Assembly (NCBI GenBank): GCA_033239005.1
Contig: BSQZ01000060.1
Span: 2,323,501-2,387,500 of the forward strand
DNA length: 64,000 nt
Direction: 5' to 3'
Source of the DNA: Lamellibrachia satsuma
Lineage: Eukaryota > Annelida > Polychaeta > Sabellida > Siboglinidae
The translations under genes were made by a program, and so were the position numbers. The first letter of the stretch is position 1. Every line of letters begins with the position of its first letter. Below, one piece after another: positions 12,690-26,700 of the stretch. The notes under the pieces are model-generated. The model did not search any database. It was not told the DNA's origin and saw nothing but the letters and a program-made list of their open reading frames with translations.

Positions 12690-14517
12690 AGTGTTATGTG
12701 GTGTCATGTTTTTATTAAGGTGAAAACCACCCTTGCAAAAGGTTTTAGCCAGAGTTTGTCAGTAAAAACCTGACCCTGTTTTGATTGGTGCATTGGCAAA
12801 ATTTACTGTTGAGAAATATGTTTATTGAGTTTTCTAATGAGTGAATACTATTAACATTATCCTGATTGATTTTTTGGTAGTTTTGTCAGCGTCTTTTCCA
12901 TTTTTGTAGAATTTCTGCCAGTTTTTATTTTAAAAAATGCTTCAACAGTTTTACCAGTTTTTACAAACCCAACAATTCATGATGTCATATGAAATTATGC
13001 AACTCCACTACGCCTACTGTCATAAACTGTTGTCTCATTATCTCCATCTATATCTCTTCTGTATCACATATACACATGCAGCAAATAAATGTGTTCCTTT
13101 TTCATAATCACAAAAAACTTGTAGATATGACACACTTTTTATTTTTGCCACTGCAGCATACAAGTGGCAGCCTTTTGTAGCCAATATACATCATGCCAAA
13201 GCCTTTTCAAGAAATAAAAAGCCTTTCTCAGCGACCAATATCTATTATGATCATATTTATAGTCATTCAGTGGTATACGTAAACATTAACAACATTTTGG
13301 CAGACATATCAATGTTACTTCTGAACATCCATGGAAACAGCAGTTTCACCTAAAAAGCAGCTTTACTTTATAAGATATAGCTGAGGTACAGTTGAGGGTG
13401 TGCTACAAAGGTCTAAAAAAATCGACCAAGTGTAAATACTTTCAACTACTGTGTATATTACCAGAGTGAGATTCTAAGAGCTAGCTAAATGGCATCTTTC
13501 ATTGCAAGAAAGCACCATCTATCAAGTGAGGTACTTCGTGTTGGTGGCTATATATTTGCCTAAGGCATCTGTTGGATGCATCAAATAACAACTATTCATA
13601 GGAGATATACATTGTTTTGTGGCGCTTAGTCAGGATCATATTTATAACTAAAATATATTTCTACGTTTGTGGCATCCATGCTTCCGCAACATTTCTACTA
13701 GATCATATCTGCACAGCGACTACATCTGTACATCCATGCCTCAGCAACATCTGTCTGGATCACAGATTCAACTGAAGCACATTTGTATGTCTAAGGCATC
13801 CATGCCTCTGTGATAGCCATGTCTGGATCGCCATTGCAACTCAGCACATTTGAGTGTCTGTGGCATCTGTGTTTCAGTGACAGCCACATGTAGATCTGGA
13901 AACTAATTTTGTATGTTTGTGTGCATATACATGCCAAGAAATTATTTTTGCAGAATCCTGTTTGATTATTTCATTATCATTATTACCCACACACCACGTC
14001 AACAGTAACATGCAGCAGCAGAAATGACATCATCATTTCATGATTTCTGTTGACAAGTGTGCCTTCCACACATCCACCAGGATATTGATTAATGATGCCA
14101 TAGTTCCCCGTTAAAAAATTATATTCCTGTGCTCATTTTCGTACAACACGCAAACACTATAAAACTATTCTGGTGGACGAAGACGTAAAAGAATTATCAC
14201 TAACACTGCCCCTTCGTTTAACACAGGCATCTGTCCATTGACTACACATCCACAAAACCTTTGTCTAACACATGCTCAGCAAGTAATCACAATATATAGG
14301 TCGCTCTCTACAAAGCAATTAATGAAAGTAACCCGTCTTCATCAGATCAGTTCGTTGATGCACACAACATCTCAGGAACCAGCGACACTGATCCAACAGT
14401 GAAAGCAAGGCGCAAAAGATTACGTTGATTTGAGTTCACAACATAACTACACAATCATTGTATGTACATAGACCGTAGTGTTACATCTACCGTCTGTTAC
14501 CATGAAGTGTTGGAACA
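12690..14517. other. No gene recognised; degenerate repeats
   Basis: Downstream flank of the receptor gene, on the far side of its stop codon. At 13560-13920 there is a weak, decayed repeat of roughly 60-110 bp built on catccatgcct and catttgtgtgtct-like words. Part of this interval may be the 3' untranslated region of the minus-strand receptor gene, but I cannot place the poly(A) site. Confidence 0.4.
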
Positions 14518-14651
14518 GTGCATCAGATCTTGATGACTACCATGCCAACCATGCTGGCAAGCGTCACAATCTAGATGTCTTCCATGCCAATCATGCTGGC
14601 GAGCGTCACAAGCCTCAGATCTTGATGTCTTCCATGCTGATCATACTGGCG
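14518..14651 (-). repeat. Triplicated terminal-codon segment
   Basis: On the minus strand the last coding bases of the receptor gene (from CTCGCCAGTATGATC to the stop at 14615) are followed by two more versions of the same 40-50 bp: one ending ATCTAGA and one ending ATCAAGATCTGA. Only the first is coding; the other two lie after the stop. The copies are about 80-85 percent alike by eye. Confidence 0.85.
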
Positions 14652-14740
14652 AGAGTTTTCTTGATCCTCAATGCCGTCAGTCGCGCGGCGCCATTGTTGT
14701 ACCAGCATTCCTTCATCAGCTTCGACACAACACGCAGGGC
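14615..14740 (-). CDS. Receptor terminal exon
   Basis: Acceptor TTGTTTCAG. Encodes [28 protein letters not shown] and ends ISMEDIKI followed by TGA (14615-14617). Confidence 0.95.
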   Translation of the reverse strand, partial: ALRVVSKLMKECWYNNGAARLTALRIKKTLASMISMEDIKI

Positions 14741-17700
14741 CTGAAACAATGAAACATCTCCAATTATGAAGACAATCATTTCTCTTTAAAGGTACATAGT
14801 CTGATTGTTTTCATTGTAAAATAAGTATATAGTCTAATTGTTTTTATGTTAAGGGCAAGTATTGGGCTTACACTGCATGTGGGCTGTGGAGGAATGCCAC
14901 TTTAGAGGTGTTGACGATGCCTGTCACCACAGCTGTGTTATTAAATGTACTGAATGTCAAAGTTGATACAATACTAAACAAAGTTTAAATTTACAAAACA
15001 ATTGGGGTTTAATAAAACAATTGTGCAGTCAAAATGTTAGAATACTTCATATATAACTTATACTATGTAACTGATTGACTCTTGGCAGGACAACAATGGT
15101 GAACTTGGAAAAGATCTCGAAGGATAAGGATGTAGCAATAGCAACGAAAAAAGAGCAGTGAATGCCTCAGTTTCTCAGCGATGTGAGTCGAATACCATCA
15201 ATAACTTCAAAATGTGGTACGAAGGAGGATGCTACAAATCCCATGGACGGAGCACAAACAAGTCCGTCCTTGAAAAAGCCTGAAAAAATGTTAAGAAGAA
15301 AGTACATGTTTTCCTGGGTGCCTGGTGTCAGCACCCACCCCTAGAGGGGCATTTGCTAAGTCATGGAAGAAACCAACATAGAAATCAGGTTCTCCTACTA
15401 CAAGCACTAATCTTGAAACAAAAGCTGTCGTACTTCGGACATCTCACGTGTGTAGAAGACGACGGGTTAGAAAAGCCTATAGTGATCAGAATTGTTGAAG
15501 GCAAGCGAAAGAGAGGAAGACCACACATGAGATGGATGGATGAGATCAAAGACCACACATGAGATGGATGGATGAGATCAAAGACCACACATGAGATGGA
15601 TGGATGAGATCAAAGACCACACATGAGATGGATGGATGAGATCAAAGACCACACATGAGATGGATGGATGAGATCAAAGACCACACATGAGATGGATGGA
15701 TGAGATCAAAGACCACACATGAGATGGATGGATGAGATCAAAGACCACACATGAGATGGATGGATGAGATCAAAGACCACACATGAGATGGATGGATGAG
15801 ATCAAAGACCACACATGAGATGGATGGATGAGATCAAAGACCACACATGAGATGGATGGATGAGATCAAAGACCACACATGAGATGGATGGATGAGATCA
15901 AAGACCACACATGAGATGGATGGATGAGATCAAAGACCACACATGAGATGGATGGATGAGATCAAAGACCACACATGAGATGGATGGATGAGATCAAAGA
16001 CCACACATGAGATGGATGGATGAGATCAAAGACCACACATGAGATGGATGGATGAGATCAAAGATGCAAAGCAATGGACAAGCTGAGTGAAGAAAGAAGA
16101 GACGGGATTGGTTGGAGATCATCGTGGACGTCACCAGAAGTCATATGGCTCATCACATCACTTTTACAATCAGTTTTACAAAATCACATTTCCGATAAAA
16201 ACAATAAACTTCACACCATTTCATCGTAACTAATGTCTAAAGCACCAATGTGTAACTCCTTCATTGTGGGATATCTTGAGTACACTGCTCAAGAAGAACA
16301 ATTCTGAAGACAATTACATATTGATTGTTAGATGCTGAAAATTGGCCAGTGAGCTCTTCTAGCAGTAGCAAAATACTACAATATGCATAAGTTATAAAAT
16401 AGTAGAAACGAGTAGCACAATACTGTCTTGCAAAAGTTTATAATATAGCAGAAATCAGCAGTGCTCTATTAGTTGATAAGTGCGTGTTTGGGGAGAAGGG
16501 TGTCACATTTATCTACTAGCTTATACAGTTCTCTCAAAGGCAAGCAGGGTTCGAGTTTATGATGTAATACAACAGCAGAAATGTTATTTGTTCCCTAAAG
16601 ATCTTTCGAAACGTTAATTTACCAAATTGTTGCAAAATGTTTCCCTGTTAGACTGTTTGAGTTGTTGGCAACAAAGTTAACGCATACAGGAAAATTCTTG
16701 CCTGCATTAAAATCTGACAATAATTACAATGTATATATATATATATATAGAAAACATCTGTAAGGATTCCCAACTGTCATATGATAAAATTAGCAATTAA
16801 AATTTGCAACATTTGCTGTCTATGATGATTGCAGCCTGATTTCATAATCGCTACTAAGTAATTTTTAAATGTAATTATTGCTGGGGTTTTCAAGTCAAAG
16901 ATGCGAAATGAACTGCTCCCACCTCATTACTCTGCCACCTGTTGGGGATTTCTGGTCGGCAGCGTTCAACACAAACGACCTTCTTCATTTCTTCTGGTGA
17001 CGGGTCGGAGGGCACCATGTCAAAGTAGGGCAGTTGATACTCCTCATATATCCCTGGAACATCCAAACAACAGCAAAAATAATTTTTGGTGATGCTATAG
17101 GGGAAGGCAGTATTAGCCGAGCTACTGGATTATTTGAGCCACCCATGTTTCCCAGGAAACTACAGCAGTGACAGTTACATGGTACCACCCAGTGATCATG
17201 TTATTAGAACACAACATATAATAGGTGCCATTTGTCACAAAAAGAATTTTTTTTCTCGAAACTTGGTGAGCAGTGGATAAAGAACAAAAATGAGTCTTTT
17301 ACCACAAAATACATCAAAGAATTAATTTTTCCGAACAAAATGGGACATTGGTTAGCTACAAGGGAACATATTAGCTACACATTGGTTAGCTACAAGGGAA
17401 CATATTAGCTACACATTGGTTAGCTACAAGGGAACATATTAGCTACACATTGGATAGCTACAAGGGAACATATTAGCTACACTGGTTGCGACTGGTCTAT
17501 TAGTCTATGTTAATTAAGTGTGTCGACTTATTAATTAAGCATGTAGACTTGTCAGAGACATGTTGTACCCATTGGGTAGATGTGTTGGCCGAGTTTTTAT
17601 GAAATTCTAGTTCAATGCCTATGTAAATTTAACAAATAAAGCATTTACCCAACTTATGCTAAACTGTGGCTCAACTTATCCCACACCAAGTGTTAGTTGA

Positions 17701-20700
17701 GTCAGCTTATCAACCCTATTTGAATCAGCTACATATAATTATCTATGCATCCTAGATACATTATCTTGGTATAAAATGATCTACTAATAATTACAGTTTA
17801 TGTGAGTAAAACAATTTTTAATTATGAATATGACTGTGCCCTAGATTTCGAAAACAATGAAAAATTGCTCAACTAACACTCAACTAAGGAATATTCTATA
17901 AACTAGGATAAAATTATTCCTGCCAGGTGGCACCACTTTATTGTTCCACCAGATGGTGGTATCACTTCATTGTTCCACCAGATGGCACCACACATCACAT
18001 GTATAAAACAGTATCGTGTGCAGAGCTGGGCTCAATTAACTTTTATCAGTTCCAATTCATGTGTATTTGCCAAGGATCAATTCCAATTCAATTCAATGTA
18101 CTGACAAAAAGGTTCAATTAAATTCATTTTTATTCAGTTCTAATTCAATTAAATTCGCAAATTGGCAACATTGGCATCTGATTGGCAGATACCTGCACCC
18201 CCAGTATTTAAAATCCCAGTATTTACAATACTGATAGCCAACATGTAGAAATTTGAAATAAGAAGTTTTGTTATCCCACATGTGTTCTGTTGATTAACGT
18301 CATGATTCCAATTAGTTTAGTCATAGGCTGACATAGGATTCACTTGCCAATCAAATCAACTACAACTACTTTTCATTTGTCAGTTCAATTCTGATTATAA
18401 ATTCCACTTCTAAAATGTTCAAATAAATTACAATTATGCCACCAAGTCTTCAATTACAGATGCATTAATGGGACTAACCAACAAGTGTATTGCATGCAGA
18501 GAAATGGGTCCACCCATGCAGACGTAGGGTTAATTATGAAATAGAATTGAAGAACACATTAATTGGAATTGAATTCACTAAGTGAGATGCAGAGATATTC
18601 TTAAAAAAATTTTTTTATGCACATTGATGGGCAATGATGGCACTGAAGCCCTAGTAAATATCCACTTTAAAGTGAAACCAAAGGCATTAGCAGCTCAGTT
18701 CTATGCTACTAGTAAAACTGGGGTACATAGGGACTGAGAAGGCAGAGATGAGAGATCCACTGAACAAACGAATGCAGCCATGTTTTGTCAGATGACAAAT
18801 TCTTTTGTACATTTCTGCTGTTGGTTGTTTTATTTTGGTCTTTGACCAAAAAGGCATATCCGAAAATGGTACAATTTAACACATATTTCGTAGTTCATGC
18901 ATGGAAATTTATATAGAAAAACGTCCTAAATTTATTTTCCGTTTCAATCAATTCAATTCACTTTGCGAGATTCAATTCCAATTCAATCTGTTTTGATTTT
19001 TTTTATTCCAATTCAATTCAAATTTATGCATTTTCTTGATCAATTCAATTCGATTGAATTAAGAACTGAACCCAGGTCTGATCATGTGTGTCGCTGATTT
19101 GGAAACATACACACTGTGATCAACCATTTGTGGTCGTGGTAACATTATGTTGTTTTGTTACGAGTCAAACCCTGGCAGACAGTGCAGTGTTACCTCCAAT
19201 AGACGTGCGCCTGACAATCTCCCACAGCACCAGACCAAACGAGTAGATGTCAGCACGCTTGAAGCATTCAAAGTGGTCTTTGTTGATGGTGTTGTCAAGT
19301 ACTTCAGGGGCCATGTAGCGCTTTGTGCCAACCCGATTGTTGGGAGCGATGTCAACGTAGTCGGTCGAAGAGTCGTGCTTAACAGCCAGACCTGAACAAT
19401 TAACAACAAGACTATAAAACGTGTCACAAACACTTATGTAATATATATATAAGACTTATATAAGATATATCACAGAGCTTACTTTCAACACAAAGCATGC
19501 AGTAGAACATCTGCATAAATTTTGCTTGTTCCCGAAAGATTGTAAGAAATAAAACATTTTGAGCCACTTCGTTTTTGGCAAACTAGGTTTTCCTATTCCC
19601 TATAACCATTCAGTATGTTTGACAAAAATTGAGAAGCAGAAAAATTTCAAGAAATCTTTTCTTATATGCATACACCAACACTTGGTTCTCTAGATGATGA
19701 GGTAACTGTTTCAAAGTGGTGCCACCTGGTGTAGATGGCATTACTTTTCAATTGTTCTACACCAGGTCACCAGATGATACCTCTCTATCTCATAAACAAA
19801 CTATCTCATAAACAAAACATGACGTTGCTGATAAACCAAGTACTCATTCTGATCAAACCATTTATAGTTACCATGTCTTACCATTGGCTAAGTTCACCAT
19901 TTAAATCGCTTTTACTTATAATTATCCACTATGTGGAGCCACTTGTTATATACGGTTGTCATGCCAAATGAATTAGCTATTCAGTAGCAGCAATCGTTGA
20001 TTATCACTCGATATCATTTTACAGACATTTTTGGGGGTTTTAGTGATGGATTATAAAAATATGCGACGGCCGCAATGGCGGACAGCATTACTTCAACTGG
20101 CGATTTACCGTTGTGTTTTGGACAGATTATTTAATAATTTTAGCAACGAATCTTTGTTGGATGCTGTACACTGGTATACAACTGTGTTCAGCAACTACAA
20201 AAACATTGAAATGAAATTGTGGTGGCCATCTTGAATTCATGGTTACCATGACGACAAAATGTAAACTGATACGGCTAATTTTACTGGCTGATTATCGTAC
20301 TTTCAGAATATATATAATATTCCTATTCATAAATGCATTTTTGTTTCTGAAATCTTGACTTGAAGTGATGCAATCAATTTTCTTGCATATTAACTGGGAA
20401 TGCAGTGTTCACTGATCACAGCAGATCAGGGCTGTAGTACTGAAATGGTTAATAGGTCAAATACGGTATATTACAAAATTCCTACCTGTACCAGAATAAT
20501 AGTTTAAGAGTTTCAGATTACTCAAACCTGTTGCCAGTCAACTTGCCACTTACCCAAATCAGCAATGCAGCAAGTGCCATTCCTCTTCACCAGCATATTT
20601 TTACTCTTCAAGTCACGATGTGCTATGGCTGGCTTTCCTGGAACAAATATTACAAGGTAAGAAACATAACTATAACAGTATATTAAAGCTGTACTTGAGT

Positions 20701-23700
20701 GCAACTTGGACAAAAAGTAATTATTTAGATATCCTTTATATATCTTTTTCAAAGTTATGCTAAACAAACACTTGTTGCAAGCTATACCAAATAAAACATC
20801 AACAAAATCTAAGTTGTAATCAATTCTGAACCAAAAATACTACATGATCTCAAATTGAAATCCATCTATTCTATGCAGAGAATTGTTTGAAGAAATTGTT
20901 TTGGTGCTATATTTAAACTCTGTGCTCATGTTCTTAGGGTTTCACTAACCTACATCATAGTACTTGATATTCTTTCCATTTCTGGCAAACTTGTTTACTT
21001 TTGCATACTGCTATGATGTGGGGGTAGACTGGGATTCCTACATAGAAATGTGATGTGGGTTTCCCCACGGTACCAGGATGTAAACAAAACATTAGCCTGT
21101 TGCCTATGACACCAAACACGGTTTGTTTATTTTGTAGAAAAATGCTGCAGAGTGGTAATTTTTTCCATAAATTACAAGGCATAGTTTTAGTCGTGTTACA
21201 CAGCTTGTGAAACTATTGCTGGTATTGGAAAAATTAGTTGTCCAGATTTAAATAAGAATTTTGTTAGCATAACTTTAAAGTTGTAGTTGTCACTATTAAC
21301 AGTTACATAAGTGAATAAAACAGTTAAATAAGTCAATAATACTGCTCCAAATGTATAAACATATGCTACTGCTTCAAGTTCAATGTATTTAATTTAGTTT
21401 AATGTGCAACCAGTATAGATAATAGTATCTACATGTGTTGATGGGTGAGACCACTTAGAAACAATGCCACGTACCCTGTGTTCTACAATCTCCATGTGTT
21501 GATGGGTGAGACCACTTAGAGATAATGCCACCTACCCTGTGTTCTACAATCTCCATGTGTTGATGGGTGAGACCGCTTAGAGACATTGCCACCTACCCTG
21601 TGTTCCACAATCTCCATGTGTTGATGGGTGAGACCACTTAGAAACAATGCCACGTACCCTGTGTTCTACAATCTCCATGTATAGATGGGGAAGACTACCG
21701 AGAGACATTGCCACTTACCCTGTGTTCCTACAATCTCCATGTATAGATGGGTGAAGCCACCGTGAGACAATGTCACCTACCGTGTCCCTACAATCTCCAT
21801 GTATAGATGGGCGAGGCCACAGAGAGACATTGCCACCTACCCTGTGTTCCTACAATCTCCGTGTGTAGATGGGCGAGGCCCCTGAGAGACATTGCCACCT
21901 ACCCTGTGTTCCTACAATCTCCATGTGTAGATGGGCGAGGCCACTGGCAGCCGACAGAGCCAGCTTCACCATTCCACTGATGTCACAGACAGTGCGGTTG
22001 AGATAGTCAAACAATGAGCCGTTCTCGTGGTAATCTGTCACCAGCCACAGCTGTGTCCATGTCCCATTGTCTGTCAACAGTAAAAAAAAACACTAATTCA
22101 TGCTTCATGTAGAATGTCTGAGACACTCTACATACCTGTCCGTCACTTCTAGGTTAGCCATTCACCCTTGTCACTAGCCACCGTTAGCTGACACTCATCT
22201 TTGTTGTCATTAGCCTGCCACTAGCTGACAGAGCCGGACACCCACCACTGTCATTAGCCCACCACTATCTGAAACCCACCCATGTTGTCATTAGCCCACC
22301 ATGAGTTGAAACCCACCTTTGTTGTCGGCAGCAATAAAGCCAAGGATGTTCTCTTGTCGCAACATCACCGTCTGGTAGACCTCGGCCTCACGGAACCACG
22401 ACCGCTCCTCGCGAGTGTGGAAGATCTTAACAGCGACGTTCTCGCCACGCCAGCGCCCTCGCCACACTTCACCATAACGCCCTTTGCCTATGATCTCATG
22501 CAGCCCTATCTGCCGGGCGATCGTCCGCTGCACCAACAGGGGCAGACCTGAAAGTAGTGGCAACAGTTCCATATTAGCAGCGTACCTCATGCTAGTCTAA
22601 AATAAAAAAATTGGGCAAAATTGTTATCATATTTAAACATTTTAATCATTCCCATACAACTATTTAGTGAGAATAAATAGTATCTTTTTGAACTTGCACT
22701 CGGGCCTTGTTATTACGCAGATTCAGATATAACGTGATCGGTCATGGACCCCGATTTTCTACTGCCAAGGGGGAAATGGGAATAGCTCTTTCAGAGGGCA
22801 TTTCACCCGCATTCGCATGCTGATGCTACGATCACCACACCAGTATATTTCCTAACTAGCATTTTGCGTGATGTACTCCTCGTGTTTGCCAAACCTACTT
22901 AGAATTGCTTTGACAGTTCACAATGAGGTGCTATTTCAATGTTCGTTTTGCACTGGCATCAAACGCCTCGGCGGTGTGTAAATTGCATAAGAATTGTGTA
23001 AGAATCAGTCAGATACTTTTAAATGCTGTTTATTAGCCAACACCAGTATAAAATGGGTGAAATGGTACACTTCATTGCATCGTATATCTAAGTTTTCGGG
23101 ATGCCAAACCAAACTCGAAGCAGTGTTACGGGTGCACAAAAATACGAATTTGTCATCTGCATATGAAATGGTGAATCAGTGGTATGGGAGACTTATTGTT
23201 TGAGATTGGTTGAAAGACAAAGTGAAATAATTATTGATTCGACCTATAATTGTTGTTTTCAATGTTTAATCAGTTTTCACGCTGCGTGTCAACTCATATA
23301 CATGTACAGTTACTCAGATCCAGGTTATTATTCTCGAATCTCATTAGTCGATCAATCTGTACCAGTATATCATCATCATAGCAAATCTATTTCACAGCTA
23401 CACATACATAAATTTCATTCAGTTCAACATTCAACAGAATGTGATATTTAAAAAATAATACACATTGAGAGAGCGATCGCTGTTGTTTTGTAGTCCCCTG
23501 GTGGCAGATATGGGAACACCTAACGCGTCTCGCTTACAATGCAGTCCGAAATTGTGGACTGCGACCACCACGTTATAACGAGGTTCGACTGTAATTGAAT
23601 TAAACAAAGCTGGGCAACAGTATATGAATAAGAACATGCCGCAGATATCTTAAGACTAGAACAAGTTTCTCTGTTGTAATAAATGCTGTCATGTCTGGTA

Positions 23701-26700
23701 GTTTTGTTTGGGAAATGTGCTTTGAAGGAATGATGTACTTGTTGTAAGACACTGAATATATGTATATATATATCTCCAAGAAATTATATTATATACATAG
23801 ATACTTATCATATGAACACCAAGTGGATATCATGGCAATAGCAATAAAAACGACTCATATTTTTTTATATAACAACTTTTCCTAGTAAAAAATGCACATT
23901 TTGTCAATTACTATGATGCCATTCATAGCTACAAGCTCCAAATGGCAAGTGGACAAAGAGGCCAAGTCAGTTATGTTTTTAAACGAGTTGACATTGCTGG
24001 CTTTTGCAGAATCAGCAGATCATTTATTTTGTCCACAGAAAGAATTTACACTTTCTTGTACCAATGTTCTTTTACTACTGGTACTGTGTGCCTGTAGCCA
24101 TACTACCCTCATTAAATTAGAAAAACATTTTTCTAGATGTTGGCCAAGCGTAATTTATGTGGCCATCAGCAAAGCCTCAAATGTGGTAGAATGAAAATGT
24201 GACAGCCACGATACCATCCTCCAGCTTTATCTGGATATGCTAGAAGTGTGTTAAAAACCACAAACCCTACAGCCCTACCTGAACCAGATCCCGAGTGAGC
24301 GAAGTCATCAAGCAGTTCATTGAGAGTCTGTCCATCGTGTACCAGGTTCTCCGTTTCCACAGAGTCTTCTGTGTAAGGACCATAGTTGTTCCGCGTTTGA
24401 CTGTGGCGTTGTACCACGCACACAATTATAGTTATAATGATACACAGACTACATATCGGTATCGAGATGATGGCGATCAGCTCAAGCGCAGTAAACTGTC
24501 CACCCAAATGTGCCGTCGGCTCTGCAACATCAAAACATTATGTTTTATTTCCTAACTCTACCAACGTGAATAGTGCAATCAAGTAAACTGAACAGGAACA
24601 ACAGACGATATTGCAATAAACAAGACAATATTATTGGAAGGCAGGACAATGAATGTTCGCCAAACATCATGGTCAGACTTTGGGTCAATTACATTGTTAT
24701 TAGAACGTCAATTCCAACTTCGGATTGTTACTGGTGTTTTGTTTTTAAAAGTAATTGGAACTGGTGAAAATGTAATTGGTAATTTCAATTACTGTTTCAA
24801 TTACATGATGTAACTTTTTAACTCAAATCATTCGCAACATATAATCAATAAAATAAAGATGTTGCGAATATCATATTTGTTTGCCATTATGTACCATAAT
24901 ATGCAGAAATTATATAAAGCTGCTGTAAAATAGATGCAATTTTTTTTGGTGTTGATTATGTCAATGGTTTCAGCTTTCTCTGTTCGTATATTTTATTTTG
25001 ATATGGAATTGATAATTGCAACTGGTATTTTTGAGGTGTAATTGGAATTGATATTTTGTAATTGGAATTGGTATAATATAATTGACCCCAAGTCTGATCA
25101 TAGTTGACATGCGACCTGATTGATCATCATGTGTAAACTGTACGTCACCGCAACAACTCATCCTATTTTTGAAGCAACAGTATGAAACGGCCTTGACCAT
25201 TTCTAATGATGTAATAATCACTTTATCGCAGCGATGATCTCACTTTGTGGAAACAGAGTTTAACAAGCTGATGCCATATAAGTAACAATTCTTATAAAAA
25301 TAAAAACATTTATTAAACAAGTTATGCAGGCCAACTGTTTATTATAAACACTTTTACAGTTGGTTCTGCAACGCATCTGTAATTGAAATGGTGATATTTG
25401 TGTCACAATACAATCCATATCGCGATACATAATGACACAGTTGTAAAGAAAACACAATTTTCCGGAAAAAATTGCAGTAACTAAAACTATATAACAATAT
25501 ATACTAGGACAACAAATTTTAATTATACATGGGTAGACTCGAGATAACTTCCAAGGCATGCTGTTGATGTAGCTTTGCATCATGAGAAAAGTACCGCGAT
25601 TCATCGATGCTCAACTAACTTCGTTTTGACAATTAAGCTGTTTTAATTAACTTCTCATTAATGCGCGAAGTGATGTAAATAATCTTCTTCCCTGTGCATA
25701 GTTAAACCATTTGTAAGTGCACAGACAATGAAGTCTGGTCACATGCGTTGATAGTTTACACACCAGCAGACATTAATCACAATCACAAAAAGTTTCGAAA
25801 AACACCAATAAACATACTTTTAACTCACATTTTCTGACCATTGTGACAAATGGCACTTTCTGTATGTCAGTCGTGTTCTAATAACATGTTCAATCACTGG
25901 GTGGTATAATGTAACAGTCGCTGCTGTAGTTTTCTGGGACACATTGGTGGCTCAACTAACCTAGTGGCTCAACTAACACTGCCTTCCCCTCTGTATTTAT
26001 GTGTGTGTGTGTGCGTGCGTGCGTGCATGCGTGCGTGTTTTCCGAAGTTGTATCGTGGTGAAAGTTAAAAACTACATCAACTGCATGTCTTGGAAGCTGT
26101 CTCGAGTCTACCATTGATGCATCTATGAATCATTACAGCCCTATGAGGAGAGACCACAGCACACACCTGTAGGTTCTGGCGTTGGAGGCGCCAATGTCGG
26201 TCGGAGGTACAAATTACAGAAGTCCTTTTCATGACAACACTGAATCATAAACTCAGATGCCACGGACTGTCCGGCTTTGCACTGGACAGGACTGTCAGGT
26301 GGTAACAGTTCAGCTTTATTGAAACACCTGGCAAACAGCAATTGTGTCAACATTAAGTACTGCATTTCATGACTGTTAATAGTGTTGAAAGAGGACTAGA
26401 ATCTGCACAAAGATTAGCTGCCAATTATATAACTAACATAATTACAGGTACCGTACTACATAATTACAGGTACCGTACTACATAATTACAGGTACCGTAC
26501 TACATAATTACAGGTACCGTACTACATAATCTGTTCTTTTCTCTATACCAGACATAAACACGATAAACATAATAAACAATTACATAAGATGAAATAGCAC
26601 ATAATTCATATAAAATGCATGAAAATGTTTCTAGTTATTTACCAGCTAGTATCAGTGAACCAGAAAATGGCTCGACAATTAGGGGATACTTTATTAATGT

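Noticed and set aside
19147..19395. Plus-strand open frames over the receptor exons (also 16901-17092, 22282-22551, 24295-24555)
   Set aside because: They are antisense shadows of minus-strand exons that match the type I receptor family in sequence, splice sites and phase.
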